Shown here one piece after another: positions 1 through 10,252 of a DNA stretch of 64,000 nt; position 1 is the first letter of the stretch; every line of letters begins with the position of its first letter. Both the position numbers and the translations under genes were made by a program. The notes under the pieces were generated by a model. It was not told the DNA's origin and made no database searches. It saw only the letters and a program-made list of their open reading frames with translations. The DNA is from Malania oleifera (taxonomy: Eukaryota; Streptophyta; Magnoliopsida; Santalales; Ximeniaceae): assembly GCF_029873635.1 (NCBI RefSeq), contig NC_080419.1, positions 63,523,040 through 63,587,039 on the forward strand, read 5' to 3'.

Positions 1-339
1 GGTTCCTTGAACCCTTAGATTAGTTAGAGACCAATTGATCCATAGTACTTAGGTGAACCTAACCACACCTAGATGTAGAATTTTAATGGCAACATTATGA
101 ACCTATAAAGTGTAAGATAAAAGAGTACACATCTTTAGATAGTCATCCCCATCAATGCATTAGACTCCAATCCATGCGTGTAGATGAAAATTAGAAGTTT
201 AAAACCATCTAATTTAGCCTTCCTTGGGTGCTTAACCAGACCAACAGTAGTTTTCATGGACTAGAATAAATTAGGACTACCTAGCATATGGGAGGAGACA
301 CTAAAATCGATAAACCAAGTTGAGGTGGATAATGATTGG
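1..339 (-). pseudogene. Copia-0 pol remnant (protease region)
   Basis: This stretch has no long ORF. Read on the minus strand it gives broken fragments resembling the gag-protease junction of a plant Copia element, for example a piece reading DVYSF followed by YNVAI, similar to the stretch after the protease DSG motif. It ends at the target site of the MITE at 340 and continues on the other side into a better preserved minus-strand gag. That order (gag on the right, protease on the left) is what a minus-strand Copia element should show. It is heavily degraded, and the assignment rests largely on position. Confidence 0.35.
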
Positions 340-1005
340 TAGACCCGGTAAAGTGAATTGGGTCGGACAGGGATTAGGCGGATTATCGGGTGAGGATATT
401 ACAATTCATATCCAACTCATTTAAGTTGTGAATTTATGGAAGTTTGGATCAAATAATCCGTGGCGAATAGTGGATAATCTGTCATTCTCGTCCTTAATCT
501 ACATTTTTTAACCATCTAATGAACAATTTATTTTATTTTTAAAATTAAAATTTGGGAATTGTTAAACATTTAATGACTAATCACAAAATTATAACTTTTT
601 TATTTTTTAGAACATGAATTTAGAGGCTTTTGTTTTGATCATGAGAAAATTGAGTATTTAGACTTAAGTTTGAATATGGGCATTAGACAGACTTAAAGAC
701 ACATAGAATAATGCAAGAGTTGGGAGTGTAGGACTAGGCCTTGGCCAATAGAGCTTTTGCTAATTGAATTTATGCCTAATAAGCATGAGCGTATGAGATT
801 ATCAATGAATTTATGCATTAGTTGTTAGTAGATAGGCGAATATCCATCGAATAAAACCCTAAATCCGCCAACTGACTCATTTAGAAGCGAATAAAAAAGT
901 TTAAACCATATTTGACTCATTTAATTTGCGAATTGATTATAAGTCAATTTATAGGTGTCAAATCTAGCTTGGATTAATGGATTTTTATCCATTTTGCCAG
1001 GTCTA
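340..1005. mobile_element. hAT-like MITE (666 bp)
   Basis: The element starts TAGACCCGGTAAA and ends TTTTGCCAGGTCTA, so its termini are imperfect inverted repeats. It is flanked by a perfect 8-bp direct repeat ATGATTGG at 332-339 and 1006-1013. An 8-bp duplication is the hallmark of hAT elements. There is no coding capacity, so it is a non-autonomous derivative. It interrupts the degenerate Copia-0 element, with recognisable gag sequence to its right, and is therefore younger than Copia-0. Confidence 0.8.
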
Positions 1006-1886
1006 ATGATTGGGTTTGAAGTTATTATACTTCTCTAGGGACACGGTAGATGATGTGCTTAAGTCCCTAATGGAGTGGTGAGTTGCATCTAAAGTTTCAA
1101 TTGTAGAATCATCCTTGTTAAGAGATTTATTGGCTCAATTCGGTTTCTTATGGAGATCCAAGTAAAGATCAGGAGTATGATTATCCTTGCCACAATTATG
1201 TGCATATGTAAGAATTGACATGACAAACTCCTTTTCTTGTTACACTACCTCTATTTGTCTACCACGATCATTATCCCAACCTCATCCACGTTCTCTAACA
1301 CTTCCTAAATCATGGTAAAACATTGTGCTAACCATGGTTGTACAATAATAAGAAGAAGAATAAGAGCCATCTTTAGTGATGATTCTAGCATTGTGCTTCG
1401 TTTTATGGTTGTTGTGAATTCACTAGCAAGAATATAATCTTGGATGTGTTGAAGCGCAATACTCAACCATGAGAAAAGCTTGGTAGCTAAGAACTCTGTC
1501 TTTGCCTTTTACTTTTCCCTTTCCCTCTTAATCATTTTGACATAAAATCTAACTGATTAATGGATTGTAATTTCCTTTCACATGCCATTCAAAGTGCTAT
1601 AGTGATCACTAATATCTCAGAATCCTGCCATATAGGTAAGAACATAAGATTGATTTTTATCTTGTGAGAAGCTTTTATGGAGATTATCCCACATAACCTT
1701 GGCCATCTATGAAACATCAAGTTCATAGCAATTCGTGCCTCCATGATAGTCCACATCCACACAAGCAATATTTCATTCTCTTTAATCTAATCTTCACAAT
1801 CCTTGGAGTCCAGAAACGAAGGAAAATGCAAAAAATACTTAAACTTCCCTTTTGAGTTAAAATACACACACATTACCTGAAACCAT
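1006..1886 (-). pseudogene. Copia-0 gag, C-terminal part (split by Copia-1)
   Basis: On the minus strand from 1886 leftwards the translation begins FQVMCVYFNSKGKFKYF and goes on to DCED, stop, IKENEILLVWMW and then ARIAMNLMF. This is the N-terminal core of plant Copia gag (UBN2/Retrotran_gag family), where W-S/F-Q, KGK-KY and MW-M-A-N-MF are typical. The reading frame breaks several times further left. The gag is cut at 1886 by Copia-1; its missing upstream codons are found at 25079-25170 on the far side of the nest, in the same frame. There are many stops, so it is non-functional. Confidence 0.65.
1882..1886. repeat. Target site duplication ACCAT (left copy) of Copia-1
   Basis: ACCAT occurs at 1882-1886 and again at 25079-25083, directly outside the two ends of Copia-1. 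Removing one copy together with Copia-1 rejoins the Copia-0 gag frame, which supports this as the real insertion site. Confidence 0.8.
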
Positions 1887-2407
1887 TGTTGATGTTCATT
1901 CAATTTGAACACGTGCAGCAGAATCACACAATCAAACACGAAACAATCAATAACCTTTAATGCAAACACTCGATGATGAAATAGACTCAAGAAGAAAGCA
2001 AACAATAATAAGAAGAATTAAAAACACAACTAGAATGCACAAGATTTATGTGGTTCGACAATAGCCTATGTCCACGAGAGTAGCAACCTCAGTTTCACTA
2101 TGATCAATGTCAAAGCTCACACTTTTGGGTTACAAATATTGTTTATATAACAATCCTATGCCTATAGAACAGTTCTAGTAAACCTAAACTACATCTATAG
2201 TGAAACCCTTAAGGAAAATCCTCCAAATAAGCCCAATCTACAACCCGCCGAATTCAAATCACGTAATCCGTGCCGAAGGAAACCGTCGATGGTTTTGTAC
2301 TGAGCAAAGGTCCTACGTACTGTCTGAAACCTCTTCTCATGAAATTGTCCCTCGCTTCACGTAGCTCTCTCCGATACATGTGATATGCTCTGAATATGAA
2401 TCACATC
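1887..2407 (-). repeat. Left (3') LTR of Copia-1, main part
   Basis: From about 1937 to 2407 this segment aligns base for base, with scattered changes, to 24578-25070. It is broken at 2407 by Copia-2; its last seven bases are at 21469-21475. The first 27 bases (1887-1913) have no counterpart at the start of the right LTR, so one of the two LTR edges has changed. It includes the near palindrome AACCGTCGATGGTT at 2281-2294. Confidence 0.8.
2403..2407. repeat. Target site duplication ACATC (left copy) of Copia-2
   Basis: ACATC at 2403-2407 is repeated exactly at 21464-21468, immediately outside both ends of Copia-2. Joining across one copy restores the Copia-1 LTR end (compare 25066-25078). Confidence 0.9.
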
Positions 2408-3042
2408 TGTGATTTTTGGTGTAATCCCAAGTGGGGGGTGAATTGGAGATTTTAAAAATTCTAAGTCAAACTAGGATCAAGATCAGTATTTCCCAACCTA
2501 GAGTCTTTCTAATCCAAACACAAAATCAATAGTTATATGAATTTCCAAATAATCTAAGAAAATATAATAGTATCAGTATTTCCTAATCAAACTCAAAATA
2601 ATAGTTAAGTGCATAAGCAGCAATATCAACAAGTAATATAAGCAAGCAAGTGTAGGTATGTAAAGAGTATAAGGAAAGAGTGACACTCGATTTTTATCGA
2701 GGTTTAGCAATCGTGCCTACACCCCCACCTCAAGCCAACCCACTTGAGGATTCACTAAATACTCACTTAACCGAGTGGAGTGATGACATTTACACTACTC
2801 CTTATGAGGCAGAGTCTCCTCAGCTCAATTATGGAGCTGAGCCACAACCAGTGCACCTTACAAGTTAGTGCCTTCCTCTTTCGACCACACGTAGGGAATA
2901 CAAAGATGAAAGTTTTTTGTACAAGTATAATGCTTCTACAACAAGCAAAGGATGTACAAAATGAAGCTTAATACACTCTTGTATGATGGGAGTTTAAGAT
3001 CAATAGAGTTTATATGAAATCTCTCTAATATATATATATGTA
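2408..3042 (-). repeat. Left (3') LTR of Copia-2, first segment
   Basis: This segment matches 19390-20030 closely. It stops in an AT dinucleotide run at 3042, where Gypsy-1 begins, and resumes at 12372 in the matching run. The short ORFs at 2680-2971 lie in this LTR and are not genes. Confidence 0.88.
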
Positions 3043-3124
3043 TGTAGAGACCTGAAGAATTATAGTAATTAAATAATAAAAAAAAGGAGAGAAAAAGATT
3101 TTTCAAAAAGGAATTTCGACAGGG

Positions 3125-3295
3125 TCTCATCGACGAGTGAAGAAGTGCTCGTTGACGTGGACGCACGTCTCGTCGATGAGAAATTACCGAGAGGACTGTT
3201 TCCAGAATCTGAAACTTGTCGACAAGGAGAAGCTATTCATCGACGAACTCCCTTCATTGACTCGTCAACAAGGCGGTGTGTCTCGTCGACGAGGC
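3125..3295. promoter_or_regulatory. Palindrome array upstream of the Gypsy-1 5' LTR TATA box
   Basis: About seven copies of a 10-12-bp motif around GTCGAC or its one-step variants occur here, such as CTCGTCGATGAG, CTTGTCGACAAG and CTCGTCGACGAG. The 3' LTR carries the equivalent array at about 10335-10522. The position just upstream of the TATA box suggests an enhancer or protein-binding cluster; that role is inferred. Confidence 0.6.
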
Positions 3296-3310
3296 CATAT
3301 GGACAACACT

Positions 3311-3320
3311 CTATATATAG
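3311..3320 (+). promoter_or_regulatory. TATA box of Gypsy-1 5' LTR
   Basis: CTATATATAG lies 16 bp after the palindrome array and is repeated at 10540-10549 in the 3' LTR. It is the only strong TATA element between the LTR start and the purine-poor R/U5 part. Confidence 0.65.
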
Positions 3321-5171
3321 CCCCAAAACCGAATTCAACGGAAATAAATTCATTTTCTCAAAATTCTTTCTCTCTCTACATGGTTTTTCTCCCTTCTCTC
3401 TAGGTTTTTTGGCTCTGATTCTCTCCAGTTCGACGGTTAGAAGCTACTATGGTGATCCTAGGGAGATTTTATACAACATAGCCGGAGCAGAAATTCGATT
3501 TGGGAAGTTTGGGAATCATCGCAAAATTTTGGTAAGTTAGTTATTTTAATATTTATTAAAATATTTGGTATTTTTGGGCTGAGGATAGGTATTAGATGGG
3601 TTTATACTGAAATTTTGTTGAGGGAAATGTAAATTTCAGGGTGTTTAGTTGGGAACACCACGGGGGTAATTTTGGAGTAATTTGTGGGCTTTTCAATAAG
3701 TCAGGTAAGGGGATAAACTAAGTCAGTATTTTTCATGAAATTATTTACTATAATACAACATTTATTTTCAGAAATTTTGTATGTATTAGCACAGTGTTTG
3801 GGAATACTGTTGTTGAACTGGAAAATGGATTTAATGTTAATTAACAGGAAATATGATTTCAAATCAGGCTTTATGCTTAAAGGTATTATTCATATTTGTG
3901 TGGCATGAGTATTATTTCCATGAAATTATGTTATATCAGAATATTATGATTTCTCCATAATAAGCATGTTTTTCTCAGTTTTCAAGAAAACCATGAAAAT
4001 AGTACACGAACTATGATTTTATGAATATTATGTCAAACAGTACAATAATTTCATGTTGAGTATGTTATGATACGCCGGTGCAGATGCTGTTATTTTCATG
4101 TTATGATATGCCGGCGTAGATGCCGTGATTCATGTTGGCTCAGATGTCGTTATTATGTATGATATGCAAGATTTCATTAAATATTAACATGTCAGATATT
4201 ATTATGATTATGAAACGGTTATGTATCAGTATATGAAATGTACTATATGTTATCAGAATTTGGATGGTTTAGTTTAGTTTTCACGATGCACAGTACCATA
4301 GCTACAAGTTCAAGTTTAAGTTCAAGTACAAGTTCATGATAGTACTACCACACATCTTATGTAGAGTGTGGGAGATGGCAGTCGAGGTGACTTCATGGTA
4401 GTGCAGGCGCTCCCCTGGCAGTCCAGACCAGGTGGAGCAGGCCTATCCTACTTACCGACTTATGTTTGATCTAGCGTGGTCAGCCAACCATTACTAGGTC
4501 CTGCCTTTGGGCCGCACAACCCAATCATGTGGGGGTAATACATGATATCAGCTAGCTATCCATCCTAGATATTATTCATGTATTGTACAGTTATATAATG
4601 TGATTTTCATGTATAGTAATTTTGTACGTTATATCATGTTATGAGGTATCATGTTTTATTCAGATACGATATCAATAGTTTTTACTAGATACGATTTATG
4701 TACGGATATTATGTATGACACAAAAATACTCATGTTGCCACACACTAGTGTTAGTTTATTTCCCTTACTGAGAGGTGTCTCACCCCAGCTATATAAACAT
4801 TTCAGGGAATCCAGCTAGACAAGCGTACTGAGCTCCGTGTCAGTAAAGGCAGTTTATACTACCTCGGTAAGAGGGTGAGTTACTGAGCTAGGGTCAGTTG
4901 GTTTTTGAATTATGATCCTAGATTTATCTTTGTGGTCCTTTGGGATGTATATATATATATATATATATATGACAGATTAGTTGTACTTTGGTATTGTAAC
5001 GTGGAAGGTATGTATGTAATTTATGTTTTCCACTGCTTAGGTATAAGAAATGTGTGACAGGTTTATCCCTAGTACCTATGGGTCCAGATTGATCATAATT
5101 ATGTCAGTTTAGCAGATTATGAGGATCATTATGTATGTTATAAAAAAATAAATAAGCAGGTCGTTACAGTT

Positions 5172-5183
5172 TGGTATCAGAGC
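5172..5183 (+). other. Primer-binding site of Gypsy-1 (initiator Met tRNA)
   Basis: TGGTATCAGAGC lies three bases after the 5' LTR end. It is the canonical 12-base complement to the 3' end of plant initiator methionine tRNA, used to prime minus-strand DNA synthesis. Confidence 0.93.
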
Positions 5184-5497
5184 TTAGGTTGTTAGGTTCT
5201 GTAGACTTTAAAATGCAGCAGAAACAATACCAGAGTATAGGATAAAGGAATTTGAGGTTTTGTTTTGTAGTCTAGGTATAGGACTTCCGTGATGGTTTAT
5301 GTGTCTTTCCTCGGATGATGATTTTAGGAAAGCCATAGCAAACTATTATCGGGTTGGGTGTCTAAGTTGCAGGATTAAATATTGAATTAAGATGAGGGAG
5401 GATAAATTAATTTAGGATATGATATACTATTTAGATGAAATGTGTTGGATATGTTATGGTTATAGGGTCCTAAAGCTGAGTTTATTATTTTATCAGG

Positions 5498-6480
5498 ATG
5501 GACCCTGGAGGTGGTAGCTCACATGCAAATGGTAGTGAGGGTGTTGGACCCTTAGATGCAGCTGGTGGCGACTCAGACGCAGTGTTACACAACGTGGCTC
5601 AACAAGTCATGGCTAAAATTTCCAGAAGCTCCAGGGAGCAGGGAGGTCCGTCTGCAAGCCACGGTTGTACGATTAAGAAGTTTACAAAGATAAATCCTCC
5701 GACTTTCTCAAGAGGAACTGATCCTGCAGTCGTTGAGAACTGGATGCAAAGATTGAAAAGGTGTTGGCAGTGCTGCAATGTACAGAGGAGCAAAGGGTTC
5801 TATTTGCCACATATAAACTGACAGGAGAGGTCGGGAGATGGTGGACGGTAGTGAAGCTCCTGGAGCAGCAGAGGTCAGTGCCTATAGAGATGACATGAGA
5901 CCGATTTAAAGAAATATTCTTCGACAGATATTTTTCCACTACAATCAGAGAGGCCAAAGTGGAAGAGTTCCCAAATCTAAAGTAGGGACAACAATCAGTC
6001 CAACAGTATGCGGTGGGGTTTATAAAGTTGTCTCGCTTCACTCCGTATATTGTTCCTGATGAAGTAAAGAAAGCAAGACAGTTTGAAAGAGGTCTGAGGC
6101 GATAAATTCTTAAGCAGCTAGCAGATTTGAAAGTGCAAAATTTTTCTGAATTGGTAGATAGAACAACTATGGCTGAGACTAGTAAGCGGATGGACACAGA
6201 AGAGCAAGGACAGAATAATAGATCCATGCCTTCAGGCTTCTAGCAGGGATCTAGGCAGAGTCAGTGGAGGAGAGGAAACTATGGCAGAGGACAAATGCAG
6301 GAAGCTGTGGGTCGTGAGGTCCAAGAAGTACAGACCTACCCTATCTGTCAGACATATGGAAAGAGACACTGGGGAGAGTGTCAAGCGGGGAGGGGCATTT
6401 GTTATCAATGCGATCGACAAGGACATTTAATACGAGATTGTCTTACACTAACTAGTATCAATCATGCTCCTAGACCTTAC
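5498..6480 (+). pseudogene. Gypsy-1 gag
   Basis: Gag should form the particle that packages element RNA. The ATG at 5498 opens a Gly/Ser-rich N-terminus (MDPGGGSSHANG) followed by the Retrotran_gag core (FSRGTDPAVVENWM). A frameshift near 5745-5760 moves the frame; the core then continues as VLFATYKL and GRWW, with stops near 5898, 5982, 6103 and 6241. The zinc knuckle CYQCDRQGHLIRDC is encoded at about 6399-6440. Several stops sit where the family normally has Gln or Trp. It is non-functional. Confidence 0.82.
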
Positions 6481-6534
6481 AAGGGAGGTTACCAGGCGCC
6501 TCGTGGAGGTCCGTGGAGGAATGTAGCCCTGGCG

Positions 6535-6969
6535 AGGGTTTATGCTTTGATGCCAGGAGACGCTGAGGCTGCCGCAAATGTAGTGACAGGTACCTTTACT
6601 ATTTTACCATATCAAGTTATTGTTTTATTTGATTCAAGTGCCACTCACTCCTTTGTGTCTGCGACCTATATTAAATTTTTTGGAAACGAGACCCAATTAT
6701 TAGATATAGAATTGTCAGTAGTTACACCGTCATGGTCAGTGATGAAGTTTCGTAGAGTGCTCAGGGGTTATCCAGTAGAAATTCAGGGGAGGGTGTTACT
6801 GGTTGATTTGATTGTGCTAGATATGTATGGATTTGATATAATATTGGGTATGGACTGGTTGACAGCTAATTATGCTAATATTGACTGCCATTTGAAAGAT
6901 GTGATATTCATACCACCAAACAATCAAGAATTTAAATTTGTGGGATCGCTAGTGTGTTCCCCACCTTAG
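6535..6969 (+). pseudogene. Gypsy-1 aspartic protease
   Basis: The retropepsin domain is open from the zinc knuckle to a TAG at 6967. The catalytic motif reads DSSATHSF at about 6631, where the family has D-S/T-G-A; the Gly after the Asp-Ser is a Ser, which should weaken or abolish folding of the active loop. The typical closing motif FDIILGMDWL is present near 6835. The domain normally cuts the polyprotein; here it is followed in frame, after the stop, by reverse transcriptase. Confidence 0.8.
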
Positions 6970-6972
6970 TTA

Positions 6973-8535
6973 GTGTCAGCCATGCAGGCGAGAAGACTGC
7001 TCCTAGAGGGATGTCAAGGGTTTAAGGCCTTTGTAAATGAAATGTCTGAAAATGAACTAAATCTTGCTAATACGCCAGTGGTGAAGGAATTTTTAGATGT
7101 CTTCCCAGATGAGCTACCTAGTTTGCCTCCTGATCACGAGGTAGATTTCTTTATTGATCTACTTCCGGGGATGACACCGATTTCTAAAACTCCTTACAGA
7201 ATGGCTTCAGCAGAGTTGGGAGAGCTAAAGGATCAGTTGCAAATCTTATTGGATAAGGGTTTTATTTGGCCTAGTGTATCACCGTGGGGAGCTCCAGTAT
7301 TATTTGTAAAGAAGAAAAAGAGGTCCATGAGAATGTGTATAGATTACAGGAAAATTAATAAGGTGACAATCAAGAACATGTATCATCTACCCTGTATAGA
7401 CAATTTATTTGATCAGCTTCAAGGTATGCAGGTGTATTCAAAGATTGATCTGCGCTCTGGGTACCATCAGCTGAAAGTCAAAGTAGAGGACATCTCTAAG
7501 ACAACTTTTAGGACCAGGTATGGACATTAAAAATTTCTAGTTATGCCATTTGATCTGACGAATGCTCCTGCTGTGTTCATGGACTTGATGAATAAAGTTT
7601 TTCATCAGTATTTAGATCAGTTTGTTGTAGTTTTCATTGATGACATACTAGTTTACTCATGGAGTTTTGAGGAGCATGAGACGCATTTACGGCTGGTACT
7701 TCAAATGCTTAGGGAAAAGAACTTGTATGTCAAGTTTAGTAAATGTGAATTTTGGCTAGAGAAAGTGTCATTTTTGGGGCATGTTATTTCAGGGGATGGT
7801 ATTTCATTGGATCCCGGCAAGATTGAGGTAGTGGTAAGTTGGGGAAGGCCGAGGAATGTTCAGGAGATCAGGAGTTTCTTGGGATTGGCAAGATATTACC
7901 GTTGGTTTGTAGAGGGATTCTCAGAATTATCAGGGCCTTTGACGCAACTGACTAGGAAGAATGCCAAATTTGTATGAGATGATGAATGCGAGCAGAGCTT
8001 CTAGGAATTAAAGTAGCGGCTCATCACTGCACCAGTATTGACGATTCCATCAGGGAGTGATGGCTATGTAATTTATAGTGATGCATCTTTGAAAGGGCTC
8101 AGTTGTGTGTTGATGCAGCATGGTAGGGTTGTAGCTTATGTCTCCCGATAGTTGAAAGAGTATGAAAAGAACTACCCTACCCACGATCTAGAACTGGCTG
8201 TAGTGGTACACACATTAAAGATTTGGAGGCATTACATGTACGGTGAGAGATGCGAGATATTCTCTGATTACAAAAGTTTGAAGTACTTTTTCACTCAAAA
8301 GGAGCTGAACATGAGACAGAGGAAGTGGTTGGAACTTACTAAAGATTATGACTGCACTATTAATTACCACCCAGAGAAAGCAAATGTGGTAACTGATGCT
8401 CTGAACAGGAAATCAGTGGGACTAGCACTGATAGCTATAGAGGTTCAGCATCCGATCCAGATGAATTTGGAGAGACTCGGTGTTGAGTTGGTAGAGAGTG
8501 ATCCTCAGACATTAATTGCCAACCTGGTAGTGTAG
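6973..8535 (+). pseudogene. Gypsy-1 reverse transcriptase and RNase H
   Basis: Gypsy reverse transcriptase motifs run in order: [63 protein letters not shown] and the catalytic box [11 protein letters not shown] (about 7627-7660), which is intact. [17 protein letters not shown] follows. Stops occur at 7528-7530, 7975-7977 and, in the linker and RNase H, near 8001, 8013 and 8150. RNase H motifs [29 protein letters not shown] and [10 protein letters not shown] are visible up to about 8420. RT and RNase H would copy element RNA; stops prevent a full product. Confidence 0.85.
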
Positions 8536-9961
8536 CCTACTTTACAGGAAAGGATTAAGACTGCTAAGAAAGATGACGCATAATTAGCAGAACTAATAGC
8601 TAAGGAGCAGGACGTACAGGGAGAGGAATTCAATATTTCTAATGATGGGGCCTTGAGGTTCCATTCTAGGTTGTGCGTGCCTGCAGATAGGGACATCAGG
8701 AGGATGATCTTAGAGGAGGCTTACAGGTCCTTGTACACGGTTCATCCATAAAGTACTAAAATGTACAGGGATCTGCGAGAATCTTACTGGTGGAGTGGCA
8801 TGAATAGGGAAATTGCCGAGTTTGTGCAACAATGTCTGACGTGCCAGCAGGTGAAGGCCGAGCACCAGAGGCCGGTGAACCAATTGCAACCACTTTACAT
8901 TCCAGAGTGGAAATAGGATCATGTATCTATGAACTTCGTGACAGGTTTACCACTAGCACCGCATGGTTAGAATGCTATTTGGGTGGTCGTTGATAGATTG
9001 ACGAAGGCCGCTCACTTCATTCCTATTAAAGTCAACTACTCCATGGACAGACTGGCAGAATTATATATTCAGGAGATGGTATGATCACATGGTGTGCCAG
9101 TGTCTATAGTATTAGACCGAGACCCACATTTCACGTCACGGTTTTGAAGGAGCTTACAGGAGGCTCTAAGGTCTCAGTTATCTTTCAGCACGGTGTTTCA
9201 TCCTTAGATGGACAGCCAGACTAAGAGGGTGATTCAGATATTAGAAGATATGTTGTAGGCGTGCGTGCGAGATTTTGGGGGTAGTTGGATCCAGTATATG
9301 CTGCTGGTAGAGTTTGCATACAATAACAACTATCAGGCCAACATCGGCATGACACCCTATAAGGTGCTCTATGGTAGGAGGTGTCGTTCTCCTCTATACT
9401 GGGATGAGATAGGTGAAAGGCGAATGTTGGGACCAGAAATAGTGCAGCAAGCCTACGGCTTTGGCTCATTAAAGAAAGAACCCGTGCAAGTCAGAGTTAG
9501 CAGAAGAGCTACGCCGATACTCGCCGCCAGAAGTTGGAATTTGAACTTGGGGACCATGTGTTTTTGAAGATAGCGCCTTTGAAGGGAGTTATGAGGTTTG
9601 GGAGGAAGTGTAAGTTGAGGCCTAGGTTCATTCGCCTTTTCGAGATACTTGAAAGAGTGAGGTCAGTTGCCTACCGGCTAACTTTACCACCAACTTTGTT
9701 CAGAATGCATGACATATTTCATGTTTCTATGCCAAGGAAATACGCCCCAAATCCTTCCCACGTGGTTAGTTATGCAGATTTATAGCTCAAAGATTCACTG
9801 GCTTATGAGAAGATTAGAGTGCAGGTTTTGGACAGAAAAGAACAGGAATTGCGCAGTAAGAAAATTCCTTTATTAAAAGTTCTATGGAGAAATCATCCAG
9901 TGGAAGAAGCCTTATGGGAGCTTGAGGAGCAGATACAGTAGAAATACCTGCACTTATTCAG
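8536..9961 (+). pseudogene. Gypsy-1 integrase with Tekay-type chromodomain end
   Basis: The zinc-binding part (CLTCQQVKAEHQRP, about 8834-8880) and core motifs AIWVVVDRLTKAAHFIP (first catalytic Asp region near 8970), VLDRDPHFTSRF and SQTKRVIQILEDML are visible. In the last motif the usual Glu-containing TERV is TKRV, so the third catalytic acid appears to be changed to Lys. There are many stops between 8533 and 9258 and a frameshift near 9480-9530. The C-terminal part, 9534-9961, reads MHDIFHVSMPRKY and then, after a stop at 9781, a chromodomain-like end closing near WELEEQIQ. Integrase would join DNA to the host target. Confidence 0.82.
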
Positions 9962-10237
9962 TGGAGATTAGCACTAAGTATATGAGTAAAATAAATGTAG
10001 TATGATTTAATTTTATGAAAAGCAAGATGATATATGTGTGAGTAGTATTGTAAATTATGGAATAGGTAGTATTTTGGTTCTGGGAGAATTTTATTTATGT
10101 ATTTGTAATCTCCTAGGACCCTGAATGTAACCACGGTATTCCTCCTCCACAAGTGAGGGTAAGTAATAAAATAAGTAACTCATTTTCTTTAAAGGATGGT
10201 GTTAATATAGATAATAAATTTCAAGGATGAAATTTTT

Positions 10238-10252
10238 ATAAGGAGGGATTGA
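10238..10252 (+). other. Polypurine tract of Gypsy-1
   Basis: AAGGAGGGATTGA lies directly before the 3' LTR at 10253, in the place where plus-strand DNA synthesis is primed. Confidence 0.7.

Larger units (their letters stand above)
3043..5168 (+). repeat. 5' LTR of Gypsy-1
   Basis: This 2126-bp LTR is TG...CA bounded and similar throughout to 10253-12371. It holds a GTCGAC-type palindrome array at about 3125-3295, a TATA box at 3311-3320, a run of CAAGTT-like hexamers at about 4308-4338, two short GATGCCG-type repeats near 4080-4150 and an (AT)n run at about 4948-4970. The ORFs at 3137-3540 cross the TATA box and R region and look non-coding. Confidence 0.9.

Noticed and set aside
3137..3540. 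Overlapping ORFs of 88 and 131 residues in the Gypsy-1 5' LTR, with a related ORF at 10515-10769 in the 3' LTR
   Set aside because: They span the palindrome array, TATA box and start of transcription and are alike only because the two LTRs are copies. No domain is recognisable.
5172..5190. tRNA-like sequence near the LTRs
   Set aside because: It is only the 12-base primer-binding complement; no cloverleaf or tRNA gene is present anywhere I could see.
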